Part shown: positions 42,975 through 53,697 of the stretch, piece by piece | How the letters are laid out: each line of letters starts with the position of its first letter | How positions within the stretch are numbered: the stretch's first letter is position 1 | Origin: Herpomyces periplanetae | Taxonomy: Eukaryota > Ascomycota > Laboulbeniomycetes > Herpomycetales > Herpomycetaceae | Direction: 5' to 3' | Assembly: GCA_009733715.1 (NCBI GenBank) | Contig: WMKJ01000006.1 | Coordinates: forward strand, 62,001 to 126,000 | DNA: 64,000 nt | Notes under the pieces: generated by a model | What the model was told of the DNA's origin: nothing | Databases searched by the model: none | Seen by the model: only the letters and a program-made list of their open reading frames with translations | Program-made: the position numbers and the translations under genes

Positions 42975-44193
42975 ATGAGTATGGCAGAGAATGACGATAA
43001 AACAGCTGGACTCCTGAGTATTCCGGTGAGTAAACATGTTGAAATTTGACCGAGTTATCGAACGAATGTGAAGGGAAAGTAAAATAACTGACATTAATTG
43101 AGGTTTTTAGTTAATCGACTTCGACGTGTTTTTCAAGGGTCAGGCCGGTCCAAGGCAGTTGTTAGGCCGTCGTTTAGTCGGTGCTCTTCATGATTATGGA
43201 TTCTTCTACTTGAAAAATCACGGAATACCTTACCACATGGTTGAGAATGTCTTTGAGCTAAGCCATGAATTCTTTTCCCTTTCTGAAGAGAGTAAAGAAT
43301 TAGTAAAATGGACTTCTCCCGAGTCTAATCGTGGTTATGCTAAGGTAGGCCGTGAACACGTTGCCTCATTTTCCGTAAACAAAAGTACTCTTTCAAACTT
43401 TCAAGACGTTATCGAAGATAATAAGGAAACTTATCAAATCGGTCGTGAAAATCAACCCGATTATGCAAATAATTGGCCTCAATCCCTTGAATCTCCGGAA
43501 AACTTTAAGTTTACTTGCTTAAAGTTCTTCGATGTTTGTCAAAATTTACACATTATGATAATGAGAGCTATTGCTCTTGGACTTAATCTTGACGAAAATT
43601 ATTTTGACCCTTATATCGATGATTCTGATAATACACTCCGTCTGCTACATTATCCTCCCGTAGCCTGTGACTGGTTTCACGATGCCTCAGATCCTATTCG
43701 AGCCGGTGCACACACAGATTATGGTTCCGTAACCTTTTTATTTCAAGATTCAATCGGTGGATTGCAAGTTTACTCTCCTTCCGGTCAATTTGTCGACGTG
43801 GCTCCAATACCCAATACAATTGTTGTCAATGCCGGTGATCTTTTAGCACGATGGTCAAACGACACAATTAAGAGTACACTACATCGTGTCGTTATACCCG
43901 GAAATCAATCATCCCAATCAAACAAATCAACGGAGTCTCCACATGACCCGTCAAAAAAGAAGAAAAAATCATTATCTTCTTCCAACAAAGATGGAGGCAT
44001 GTTTCCTCCTCAGTTACCTCCAGGTGCCGGTGAACCACTTTGTCCTGCACGCTACTCCATTGCGTACTTCTGTCATCCCAACTTTTCAAGCACTATATCT
44101 GCAATTCCCGGCACATATGATGACGGCAGACATTATAAAGATGTTAACAGCAGAGATTATCTATTATCCCGGTTACAAGACACCTACAACTAA
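42975..44193 (+). CDS. 2-oxoglutarate/Fe(II)-dependent dioxygenase (isopenicillin N synthase-like)
   Basis: Exons 42975-43025 and 43111-44193 join in phase 0 across an 85-bp GTGAGT/TTTTTAG intron, giving 377 residues. The first exon ends in 'SIP' and the second opens with 'LIDFDVF', the usual IPNS-family N-terminus ('...IPVIDF...'). The N-terminal DIOX_N part ('HDYGFFYLKNHGIP') leads into the 2OG-Fe(II) core. The iron ligands are His and Asp in 'GAHTDYGSVTFLF' (~217/219) and the distal His in 'STLHRVV' (~274). The 2-oxoglutarate-binding 'RYS' (R-x-S) lies near 331. A lysine/serine-rich insert of about 35 residues sits between the distal His and R-x-S. The substrate cannot be predicted; relatives act on amino acids, hormones and secondary metabolites. 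It is convergent with SPB1 (177 bp between stops). Confidence 0.92.
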
Positions 44194-44370
44194 CCCATCC
44201 TCATCCAAAGCCCAGTGTAACATGGCTTAACGAAAAAATTCAAGTACTCATGCGTCCAATAAGAAGTGAGTACTCTCCAAAAGTATCTCGTCAAGTTTTT
44301 AAAATATCATCATCATGCGTAACTGTATGTTACTTTGCGGAAAAAATATTCAATTATTTCCACCGTACAG

Positions 44371-46962
44371 TTACCGTCTCTTCAATCTTTTTTGCGCCCG
44401 TAAATCCTTCTTCATACGCGAGTCGACAATTTTGTAGCGTCCTTTAACTCCTTTTGGTCGACCAGATACACCTTTATTTGCTCCGCGTGCTACCACAATT
44501 TTAACCTTTCGTCTCTGTAATGCTTGCCGTTTAGCTGCACTCTTTGCTCTAGCCATCAACCTAGTAATACTTGAAGCCTTATCACGTTCACTGAGACCGT
44601 CATCCTCTAGTACAGCTTCACTCTTAGCACGTAACTTTGATAATTGTCGTGCTGCTTTCATTTTACGTCTCGCACGCGCTTCTGCGACCTTCTTAATGGT
44701 TCTAACATTCATAGCACGATTCTGGGCTCGAATCGCCGCTTTTGCTTCTTCCGTAACCGGTACAATGCTTTGTCGCATGGTATGCTTCTTTTCATCATCA
44801 ACAAACCATGCCGGTAAATCTTTTGTATCGTTGTACGAATACCTATGAAATGTTTCGTCTTCAAGTTTACACTTGGTAACCTTATTAAGTGCTAAAGCTT
44901 GAGCTAATGCCATAGCTTCTTCCGTAGCAATTGTTACTCGCTCCAATGCTGACTTTCCTCTGTCTGTTAGACTTTCTTCGTCCGAATCGCACCCTGACAT
45001 TTCACCCTTCGATTCATGGGGTACAATTTCAAAGCTATTCGGATTGTGAACTTCACCAACTTCCATTACTTTCTGCTTTTTCTTTTCTTCATTTAATTGA
45101 GTTACCTTGTGTTTACTCTGGTCAAAACTTAACGATAAATCGTCGTCTTCCTCCTTCATATCGATAAAAATATCTTGATCGAAAAACATTGCTGCCTTTT
45201 GTGATAATCCGTTCGAAGTATTGACTTGATCATATCTTGAAAACGTTTTTAAAATTGACGTAGGGTGTTTTCCACCTTCATTGCTTGACTTGTCGTCGTA
45301 ATCCGATTCACTTGCAGATATAATACCATTCCACTCTCCATCTTCAACCTCTTCCCGGGAAATTTTTGCTCGATACTTTGCATTATTCATCAATCTCCGT
45401 TGCTTATACTCTTCATACATTGCATCTAATTGGAATTCCAAATTCTCATTTTCTGCATCACTATTATCATTGCCCTCACTTCTTCCATCAATGAAGTTTT
45501 CACGGTGTTCCTCCTCCTCATCCTCTTTACTGGGCATCTCTCCATGACTAAATTTGTCCGTAAGACCTGCCCGATCAATTGACTTTAATTCAAATACCGA
45601 ATCATCTCCCATCCCTCGAGAATGATCCATTCCTACCTCAAAAGGTGTAGTCATATTTAGTTGCATTCGAATAATGTCTTTTCTCTTTCGCTCATTTTCC
45701 TTTCTGCGAATCTTTTTTGCCTTAGTACTCTCAGCTTCTTTAATTCGTTTTAGTTCCTCTTGAATTTGGGCATCTTCGTCCAGTGGTGTAATATCAATAA
45801 TGTCTTCACTTTTCTTCTCTTCCAGCTTCTTCATTGATAGTCCAAATATTTCTCGTACCTTCAATCTCCATTTTAGAAGTAGCTTAAATTCTTTGCGCCC
45901 TAATACCTTCAGATCGGTGCAGCAATTACGCACTTCTTTCGTTGTTTCTGGTAACCGCAACAAAGTGGTTAGAGCTAAATCAGAGTTGTAATTTTGCTCA
46001 AAGCTTATTTTATTATTCACACCCAGCATTGAAATTGGGTCCACCGTTTTAATAAATTCGCAGGCCGATACTTGGCGATACAAAGTTATATTACCATCTT
46101 CATACCCTTCTCGATGTCTTCTCTTCTGCTCAGGGTTGAATACCTTTGCTTCATAATTTTGCCTTTGGGTTTGCAGATCAGCGAAAACGTAACGCGCATT
46201 CAGTAATTTGGGATCAATGAAGTCCGGAGCTAAATAATCACGGCACACTACGAATATTTCAGCAGATACGTTACGTGAAGATGGGGGTTTAGTGGCCTCA
46301 ACCTTCCTAAATAATTTGTTGAATACCCATATCAAAGAATTATAATCCTTGGATCGGAATATCTTGGTTACAAAATTTCCACCTTTTACTAGAAAGCTCA
46401 CGGCAAGTTTAAGCGCTTGAAGTACTAATTCGGCTTGTGAATAAGCATCTTGTACCCAAGCTACTCCAACATTAGGTGCTCCATCGTGCAATACAGTATC
46501 AGCTTTCCATGTTTTTAAATGTTGCCTTATTATTGACCGACATTTATCACTTGTAATATCAGCTTGGGCCAAAATACATCTGGGAATAGGTTTAACTGGA
46601 ACTAGATCAATGCCTAAAATCAGAGAGTTTATCGGCATATGTTCCGCTGCAACCTGACACCATGATCCAGGAGCACAACATAGATCAATCAAAACTTTGC
46701 TCTGTTCTAAAAATTTGTATCTTTTATTCAGTTGGACCAATTTAAATGCAGCTCGTGCTCGATAACCTTTTTCTTTGGCAAGATAATACCATTTATCTAA
46801 GCGACCTTTTCCGTGCTATATTTCTTTAGTCAATTCGGATACATTTTATATGAAAAATTTATTTATACTTCCTGTGAGAAAGTCCAACAGTAGCGCGAGC
46901 ATGTGAAGGGTTATCGTGGATAGTGTCTAAACAAAAATTTGTACCTTTTTCTGTGCACCCAT
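44371..46962 (-). CDS. SPB1: SPB1 rRNA 2'-O-methyltransferase
   Basis: Minus-strand exons 46962-46945 (18 nt, 'MGAQKK') and 46815-44371 join in phase 0 across a 129-bp intron (GTACAA donor, ATATAG acceptor), giving 820 residues; yeast Spb1 has 841. The joined start 'MGAQKKHGKGRLDKWYYLAK' matches the family start closely, which confirms the tiny first exon. Spb1 methylates the 25S rRNA A-loop guanosine and is needed for 60S maturation in the nucleolus. An FtsJ-type domain (~20-205) carries the SAM motif 'DLCCAPGSWCQVA', 'LHDGAPNVG' and 'NFVTKIFRSKDYN', giving the K-D-K residues. A DUF3381-type linker (~230-390), a long acidic middle and a basic Spb1 C-terminal domain (~640-815) follow. It is divergent from MFAP1. 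Confidence 0.95.
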
Positions 46963-47301
46963 TGTCGTTCAACTGTACACCATACACTTCCAATCATTGA
47001 GGATCGAGGACTATGACTCCTATATAAAACTAATTTAATATCTAAATTAATCACAGTTCATAAAGAAAAATTTTCACCAAGACAACATGATATACCAAAT
47101 ATGTTTAAACTAATATTCATTTCCACCATAGAAATTTGGATTACCCTCAAGGCTGGATAACAACCGAGAGTGTGACACCAATGTTGCTGAGTAATCAAAT
47201 GTGGCGGAGATGTGGCACAGGGATAGATAGAGAGGTAAAATAGAATTAAGGAAGATTTGTTGGGGATCAGAAGTTAAGGACGACTAGCCTTTATCGAGCA
47301 A
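46963..47301. promoter_or_regulatory. Divergent promoter SPB1/MFAP1
   Basis: About 340 bp between start codons of a ribosome-biogenesis gene and a splicing gene. AT-rich; no CACGTG box or recognised ribosome-biogenesis element was found. Confidence 0.4.
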
Positions 47302-48624
47302 ATGATTGAATCGCGGATAAAAAGGTTGGCGTCTAAACCTTTGGATCGACCATCGAGACACTGGGCAGGTCGTGCACCTAAGGTATCATGCAAATATGGA
47401 AAGAAACACAAAACTTCGGAAAGCCCGAGTTCAAGTTCGCGCGATGGTAATGAAGATGATAATGATGGTGACAGGGAAAGTAAAAAATACGATATATCAC
47501 AAAATAATTTACAGCATGTCGATTCATTTACGGAAAATGATAGCAAGCGTATAAAAACTGGCGGTGACAATGGCAGGGGTGTGTACAGTGATGCAACTGA
47601 TAAAAAATCGAGTTTACCAAGCGCGACATCATTTCCGGTGTGCGAGTCAACTTACGGTGGATTTAAACAAGTTGCTGGTACTGAAATGGGAATGAACAGT
47701 GTGCGTATGGGACGAGACCCTGGGACAGCGAGTATAATGCACCAAAGTGAAACTGAAGAATCAGAGGAGAGTTCCGCTAGTGATAGTGATACTATTTGTG
47801 AATCGCCTGAGCACAGCGCAAACAATGAAAATGCAGAAGATTCGTCGTCGGATGATCCGCAACCAAAGTTTATACGGCCAATTTTTTTGAGTAAAAAACA
47901 GCGGGATAATTTAAATGGCCAGGTTGCTGAGGATAAACGAGCGACACGCAGTAAAATAGCTGGGATTGGATCGACTAGCTCTACTCTATCAGAAGAAGCA
48001 GTATCACGACGGAAAAAGCAAACTGATGAATTTATTCAAAGCGAAATTGTCAAGTCAAGTATGGCAGAGGTAATTGAAAAAGCAGATTGGGATGATCATG
48101 ATCAAAAGCCTGATACGGCATTGCTAATTGACGATACGGATAACCTTGATCGTGAGATGGAATATGTAGAATGGAAACTCCGTGAAATGAAGAGAGTTAA
48201 GCGTGTACACGATGAACTTGTTGCGCGAGAAAAGGAGCGGGAAGAAGTGGAACGACGTCGCAATTTAGATGCTACAACCCGCGAACGAGAAGACCGGGAA
48301 TACATTAACGAACATGCACGACACGCACAAAGCAAAGGGCGCATGGGTTATATGCAGAAGTATTTCCATCGTGGCGCATTTTTTGCCGATGAATCGTCGG
48401 AAAAGCGGGATATTATGAGTGGCCGATACATGGATGACGCTAAAGATCGAGAGGCTTTACCAGAGTATATGCGTATTCGAGACCTAACGCAGCTCGGGCG
48501 CAAGGGACGCTCCAAGTACAAAGATCTTACCACGGAGGATAGTGGATCTTGGGGTCGAGATGTCACCCGGCACAATGGAGTTACAGGATTGAATGGGCAG
48601 CGCGAAAAGCGACAATTTGCATAA
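47302..48624 (+). CDS. MFAP1 spliceosomal B-complex protein
   Basis: A single exon encodes 440 residues from the ATG at 47302. MFAP1 (related to fungal Spp381) is a structural component of the precatalytic B spliceosome and contacts Prp38. Signatures appear in the expected order. 'RPSRHWAGRAPK' lies at the N-terminus (~18). An acidic serine-rich region (~150-190) is followed by 'FIRPIFLSKKQRDNL' (~193). A long charged helix is rich in Arg/Glu ('KRVHDELVAREKEREEVERR', ~290-325). The C-terminal hallmark runs 'GYMQKYFHRGAFFADES' (~348), 'LPEYMRIRDLTQLGRKGRSK' and 'YKDLTTEDSGSWG'. All parts of the family are covered, so the gene looks complete. Confidence 0.92.
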   Translation: MIESRIKRLASKPLDRPSRHWAGRAPKVSCKYGKKHKTSESPSSSSRDGNEDDNDGDRESKKYDISQNNLQHVDSFTENDSKRIKTGGDNGRGVYSDATDKKSSLPSATSFPVCESTYGGFKQVAGTEMGMNSVRMGRDPGTASIMHQSETEESEESSASDSDTICESPEHSANNENAEDSSSDDPQPKFIRPIFLSKKQRDNLNGQVAEDKRATRSKIAGIGSTSSTLSEEAVSRRKKQTDEFIQSEIVKSSMAEVIEKADWDDHDQKPDTALLIDDTDNLDREMEYVEWKLREMKRVKRVHDELVAREKEREEVERRRNLDATTREREDREYINEHARHAQSKGRMGYMQKYFHRGAFFADESSEKRDIMSGRYMDDAKDREALPEYMRIRDLTQLGRKGRSKYKDLTTEDSGSWGRDVTRHNGVTGLNGQREKRQFA

Positions 48625-48831
48625 AATAAAGGAAATATACATGGTTAAACAAAGGGAATTTAATTCTGGGGCTGCGCACGGGCGCGAGTGTGCGCCCATA
48701 CATGCCCGAGCAACAAGGGGTATAACAATTAAATGGGAAAAATTGGAGTGAAACGTGTTAAACTGATACAGTATGCCCAAAGTTACGTGTACACCGGAGG
48801 GTGTAAGAACGTTGGTGGTTGAAAGGTGGAC
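48625..48831. other. Convergent 3' region MFAP1/RPA3
   Basis: 207 bp between facing stops. AATAAA-like AAAATAAAGG occurs directly after the MFAP1 stop (48625-48634). No gene. Confidence 0.4.
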
Positions 48832-49495
48832 TTAACATTGTGAATCACTGTAAAATATTTCTTTGTGCTTATGCGTAGCTTCGACTACCGAATCCACAGC
48901 GGCAACATCTAGTATGATGCAAGAGAAATGAAGCAAAGATGATGTTGAAGTGAAGCAAAATCAGCTTTTCCAAACATAGAATAGACATGTTACAAGGTAT
49001 GGCTAATACAAGAGAATAACCGACTTTGAGACTCGTGTTAATTGAACGGGTTAATTTGTAACATACCGATATTAGTACCAAAGTCAGTGCTATTTAACAC
49101 TTTGATTGATAAATCTGGTTGAACTTTTCCGATAATTTCGAACCATCGACCTGCGACTAGCCGTGTTTCCTGTACACGCTCAAAGTTAGTATGTGAAAAG
49201 CAAGTTTAGATTACTCTTTGAAAAAGGATAATTTAGTTTATTATAATTGTCCACAAACTAGGCGCGTACGCGCGCTGATAATGAAACAGCAACGACCGAT
49301 ACGCCGATGTGCGCATTCGAGAAGGCAATTCAACGACGTACTCACCTTTGTTAAGTGCAATTTTACATCCCCTTTGGATTCAATTACAGCTTGCTCGCCC
49401 AAAACTTGGGTGACCCGACCTATGATGATAATCCGTCCATTGATGAAATTTTGCAAATATTCACCGTGTACTCGTGGGGTAGCTGAATGTGACAT
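48832..49495 (-). CDS. RFA3: RPA3/RFA3, small subunit of replication protein A
   Basis: Minus-strand exons 49495-49346, 49169-49067 and 48908-48832 join in phase (0, then 1) to 109 residues, the usual size of RPA14. The introns are 176 bp (GTGAGT/TACAG) and 158 bp (GTATGT/ACTAG). Assembled order: 'ATPRVHGEYLQNFINGRIII' then 'GRVTQVLGEQAVIESKGDVK' then 'HLTK|ETRLVAGRWFEIIGKV', a single OB fold. It ends in the helix 'VDSVVEATHKHKEIFY' that contributes to the RPA trimer helix bundle. The protein is part of the heterotrimer that coats single-stranded DNA in replication and repair. Only the first exon is a visible continuous frame; exons 2 and 3 were found by splice phase plus match to family pattern. 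Confidence 0.88.
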
Positions 49496-50145
49496 TGTTA
49501 ACGTGATAGTCCCTCACTCGCATGTGCATTCAATTTTGTTTGCAAACTAACGTGCGTGCGACCACGCTAAAATCTATTTTTTATGTAAAAAAATCTCAAA
49601 ACTTTAAATCATCGAAACCATTCCAACTTGTTAAATATTTCAATTCATTTTCAATTTGACTTTCTCGCTTTATTTCCGCCCACTCTTGAACACGCGCGAA
49701 CAGCGAAGTCCTTTACTAAGCTTCGTGATTATGTAAGCAATGGGTGGTGGCACGCAGAATGGTGTTGGAGCAGGAGAGTTATGTGCCAATGGGTATGGTA
49801 TGTGAGTGTATAGGCGTATAAGTGTAATGGCGCCTAGGTGAATGGATATACAAATCTACAAGTCTACTGGTTGTTGGTATCTCATGTGCACTAGCTTATT
49901 ATCATAGGCATAAATTATCTGAACACTAAGTCCCTTCAAAACTCTCAATAAAGAGCTTCGCTTGTGAAAGCAAAACAAATGACTTCAATTCTTGTTAGTA
50001 TAATCTTGTTGAAAAATTATGAAAGTACATCCAAACGTTTGATTTGGTACGGTTGAATTTGTACCAAATTGGTCAACAATAATGATAAGTAGATATTTGG
50101 GCTTTTGCTAAAAAGAATTGTCATTTATATTTTTAAAATACCCCG
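49496..50145. other. Intergenic region RPA3 promoter / MET2 3' flank
   Basis: 650 bp, AT-rich. No CACGTG, no repeats of note, no recognised gene; the frame at 49628-49813 has no recognisable product. Confidence 0.5.
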
Positions 50146-51917
50146 TTAGTCCTCCGAGCACATTCTATTCCCTTTTCCATAACTAAGGCCAGCCTCACAT
50201 CTGAAATTCAATGCATCCAAATTGCTCAAACTGGTGACTGGGCGATCAAACAAGTCGGAAAGTTTTTCCTTCATAAACGATAAAACGTGCATGTTCAATT
50301 GATCAATTTCTAGTAAGAAAGCATCATGACCATCTTTACTTTGAATTGTTTTCAAGACACAATCCGGTGAACCTGACGCAATTTTCTCTTGCTCTGAATA
50401 CGGAAACAATACATCAGATTTAATACCAATAGCAAGTAAAGGTTGTTCTATTAATTTCAATGCGGCTGCAATTTTGTCGTCAGACGATTTAGTTTTTAAA
50501 ACTCTTCCTCGACTAACATCATGCTTGGATATTTTACTTAGAATTGCCAAGTAACACAGGGCATCGAACCGTTTAATAAACTTATTAGCTTGATACCGTA
50601 AGTAAGATTGAACAGAACAAGTAGGAGGATTCTTCATCTGCTAAAAGTTATAAATTTAAGGTTAAACTGGATCTTATTAAAATGAAAACATATATAGGTA
50701 ATAACTTGCCTCCGAGCCTAGTGAATCAGGTTCAAAACGTTCCTCCGATAACGTCAACTTTGTAGCACAATATGACTGAATGTCTCTACTATATAACCGT
50801 TAATTTATGACAGTCACTATGACAGAACGGACAAACTACTCACGCATTGCATTTTGAGTCAGCTTGGGGTGGTGCAGAACAGCCCTTGGAACTAAATCGC
50901 GCCTCGAAAGACTCGAAACTCCGATATGTTAACAGAGCCGAAATTCGAGCAGTTCCCAGACCCATTACAGGTGGATCATTCAAATTATAGTTGCCATTGG
51001 CGAATTTCGGGTCATTGTAAATACATGCGCTTTGGGCTTCACCCCAACTATTCAGCCAAGCGCTACAACGCGGGGAAGACGCAATGGAGACAATGGTGCG
51101 AACATATTCTTTACCAAAATAAGCAAATTCAAGAGCATGCATTCCACCTAGAGAACCTCCAATAGCCATGGCAACTTGATTAACACCAAGATCATCGAGA
51201 ACAAGACGAAAAAGGTTGACATCGTCTCGAATAGTTGATGAAGGAAAATTCATAGAGTAGATGCCCAAATCAGCACAGCCATTTTTGTAGTTAAGAGGGG
51301 AAACAGTTCCGTAGGGACTCCCAATGCAATTTATACATATAATGAAAAAACGAGTAACGTCAAAGACGAATCCATCACCACCAAACAATGGAGCCCACCA
51401 ATCAGTAGCATCGGCGCTTCCCGTAAACGCATGAAATGCAATGATGACGTTATCCCGCTTGGCTGACAACGTTCCAAAACTTTTGTAAGCGACGGGAACA
51501 TTATAGATAGTTGTACCGCACTCAAAGGTAAATGATGGAATGGAAATGTATCTTTGGTTAGCAACTAAAGCGGAAAATGGATTTTCCGAAGGTCGAGGTA
51601 TACGAGCTGTAAAAGTGTAATGGTTAGACAAATGGGTGAGTAGAGTAAAAAACTTAATGAAACTTAACGTTAAACATTAATAATAATATTGGCTCTCATA
51701 ATAAGTGTAAAACTTATAAATGAAAAAGAAACGTACGATAGCGAGATTGGACTGTAGTAGCGCATGGTTCCAATAAAATTTGTCCTATCTGAACTTCGCC
51801 TGTGGATAGATCATCTATACCGTTCAAAGCTGAACAGCATATTTCATCTGTAAGTGATGAGGCCATGGAAAAATCGTATAAATGGGGAGTATCCCGAGCT
51901 TCATACGATGGGAGCAT
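50146..51917 (-). CDS. MET2: Homoserine O-acetyltransferase
   Basis: Minus-strand exons 51917-51737, 51606-50844, 50788-50710 and 50640-50146 give 505 residues (yeast Met2: 486). MET2 acetylates homoserine with acetyl-CoA, the committed step toward methionine. The alpha/beta-hydrolase triad is visible: nucleophile Ser in 'GGSLGGMHALE' (~210), Asp in 'IKSDVLFPYSEQ' (~415) and His in 'DGHDAFLLE' (~445). Other family motifs are 'ENPFSALVANQRYISIPSFT', 'AFHAFTGSADATDWW' and 'SYLRYQANKFIKRFDALCYL'. Intron 1 (130 bp) is GTACGT/ACAG. Intron 2 (55 bp) is GTGAGT with a TAGTAG acceptor. Intron 3 (69 bp) has a GC donor (GCAAGT) and a TAGCAG acceptor. The start at 51917 could instead be the second ATG at 51866. 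Upstream CACGTG boxes suggest sulfur-amino-acid control. Confidence 0.93.
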
Positions 51918-52730
51918 CGGAGGAACGAAAAGTTAAGTGGTACGATTTCCCTGGAACGTCACAATATGCCATGCGAAGAAACGCTATTGTGAGCGTAAAT
52001 ATATTTAATTCTTCCTTATCAATTGATAAAGCGAGTGTAGTATATTCAAAATTACCACATTCCGTTAAAAATAAAAATCATCTCAAGTTGAATAAATCAA
52101 AAATTTTTATACAACCGAGTGTAGCACAAAATCCGAAAAATATTCTTTTCACCCTTGGATTACGTAAGAATATCTCACGTGTCGTATAGTAGGTGTTTTG
52201 TTGGGATGAGATGAATATTAGGAGGAGAATGAGAACAGTAAAGTGGAGTTTCGCGAGATAAAATAAATAGACGAGATGAGATGGTGGGGATTGGAATTTG
52301 TAGAAGTGAGATGATACAGGCTAGATCGAGCTTGTTCACGTGAACGGAAGTTTATTAGTTTGTTCTTTTAGGGTAATTTTATAAGACAATTTTGGATGGG
52401 GGAAATGTATTCATATTTCCTCATTGACAAAATTTAGAAAATGGCTCGGTGGATGCTACGAGGGAAATTAAATGAATGAAAGTATGAACTTTGGAAAATT
52501 AACAATCCTACTTCTAATATAACTTTGGAATAAAATTCCGGATAGCCTCCTCATGGTAATGTCACGATGCCTTTAAGCTAATGGCAGAATAAGTTTCATG
52601 TATATTTTGCGCGGATATATTGAGCTTGACTACACTTGTTTCAGCCAACAAAGGTTGTTAAAAAACTTGCAAGTTTCATTTTTATAGTTTACAAAGTGTA
52701 CAAGAGTATTAACGTAGGTATCTTGACAAG
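51918..52730. promoter_or_regulatory. MET2 upstream region with two CACGTG boxes
   Basis: About 810 bp between LSM1 and MET2, both on the minus strand. TCTCACGTGTC (CACGTG at 52176-52181) and the palindrome TTCACGTGAA (core 52337-52342) lie about 260 and 420 bp upstream of the MET2 start. In budding yeast TCACGTG is the Cbf1 site that recruits Met4 to sulfur-assimilation genes; use of the same logic here is inference. The rest is purine-rich then AT-rich, with no gene seen. Confidence 0.6.
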
Positions 52731-53697
52731 CTAATTCCATAAAAACGGATCACCACAGTTCTTTTCACACCTGAAACCGTAAACCTGCAGGGTTTTTTGG
52801 GCCAGCAATTCACGCTTCTTTGAACGTAATTCAACGCTTTTCTGAAGCTCTTGAGCATATTCCATTTCAATTTGTTGGTATCCTTTTGGAATTGTATCTG
52901 AGTTCTCCGAATCCTGGTATTTAACAGTTAGCATGTACACTCAATCAAGTACCATTATACATAAAACTAACAAAGTCTTACAAACTCGCCAATGAGCATT
53001 ATATTTTCGCCTCTCAAGATAAATACCCCTTGATACTTTTCAGCAAAGTATTTTTCAATGTATATTCGTTCAATAGTATTCTGTAACACAATACTTCCTA
53101 TGTCAAATTAATTAATGTTAGCTTGGTATACTACACTGGTGATATCGGCAAGTGTAATGCAACGAATAAAACCCCTAAAAAAATGTACCATATTGATCCC
53201 ATGTCCGTAATAATCCGACCAACGTACGACCATCTCTTAGGATGACGACGACCTTCTCTAAATAATATACCGAAAAATTGCATTAGAAACGTGAAAATAT
53301 CATGATCAAGTTAGACCTGACAAAACATTTTGTGCCATTCAACGATTGCAACAAAATTAGAAGATGAAGCTGTCAAGAATGCAAATCATTGCGTACTATC
53401 CATCATTTTAAGCAACTGCATAGCTGAGGTGAACATTTGAGGTGGATAATGAAAAGCTGAAGTTGGCTCTTTTGATAAATCCTGCCCATTGCCATCGTAT
53501 ACATCACTAGTACTAGTTGCATTGCGTAAGAAAGAATTTTCATCAATATCACAACTTCCCCTGACTCCTGTACTAGAGTTTGAAACACTCTTCATACGAA
53601 AAGCGGAATTTGATGAATTTTTGTGCTGTCTAGCATGATCAGTAATTCCATGAGGACTGTTTGCGCTAGACGCATACGATTCGATATTTTCATTCAT
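52731..53697 (-). CDS. LSM1: LSM1, subunit of the Lsm1-7 mRNA decapping activator
   Basis: Minus-strand exons 53697-53397, 53257-53189, 53097-52982 and 52913-52731 join in phase (1, 1, 0) to 222 residues. Donors are GTACGC, GTACAT and GTAAGA; acceptors TTTAG, CATAG and CCAG with a TGCTAAC branch before the last. The Sm fold runs from ~96: 'LLKMMDKKVVVILRDGRTLV' (Sm1), then 'GLLRTWDQYGSIVLQNTIER', then 'YQGVFILRGENIMLIGEF' (Sm2). The Lsm1-specific C-terminal extension follows ('IPKGYQQIEMEYAQEL...'), a helix that modulates RNA binding. The Lsm1-7 ring binds oligoadenylated mRNA 3' ends in P-bodies and promotes decapping. Unlike yeast Lsm1 (172 residues), an extra Ser/Asn-rich N-terminus of about 80 residues is present. 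Confidence 0.92.

Noticed and set aside
49628-49813. Small plus-strand frame between RPA3 and MET2
   Set aside because: Sixty-one residues without recognisable features in an AT-rich spacer; expected by chance.
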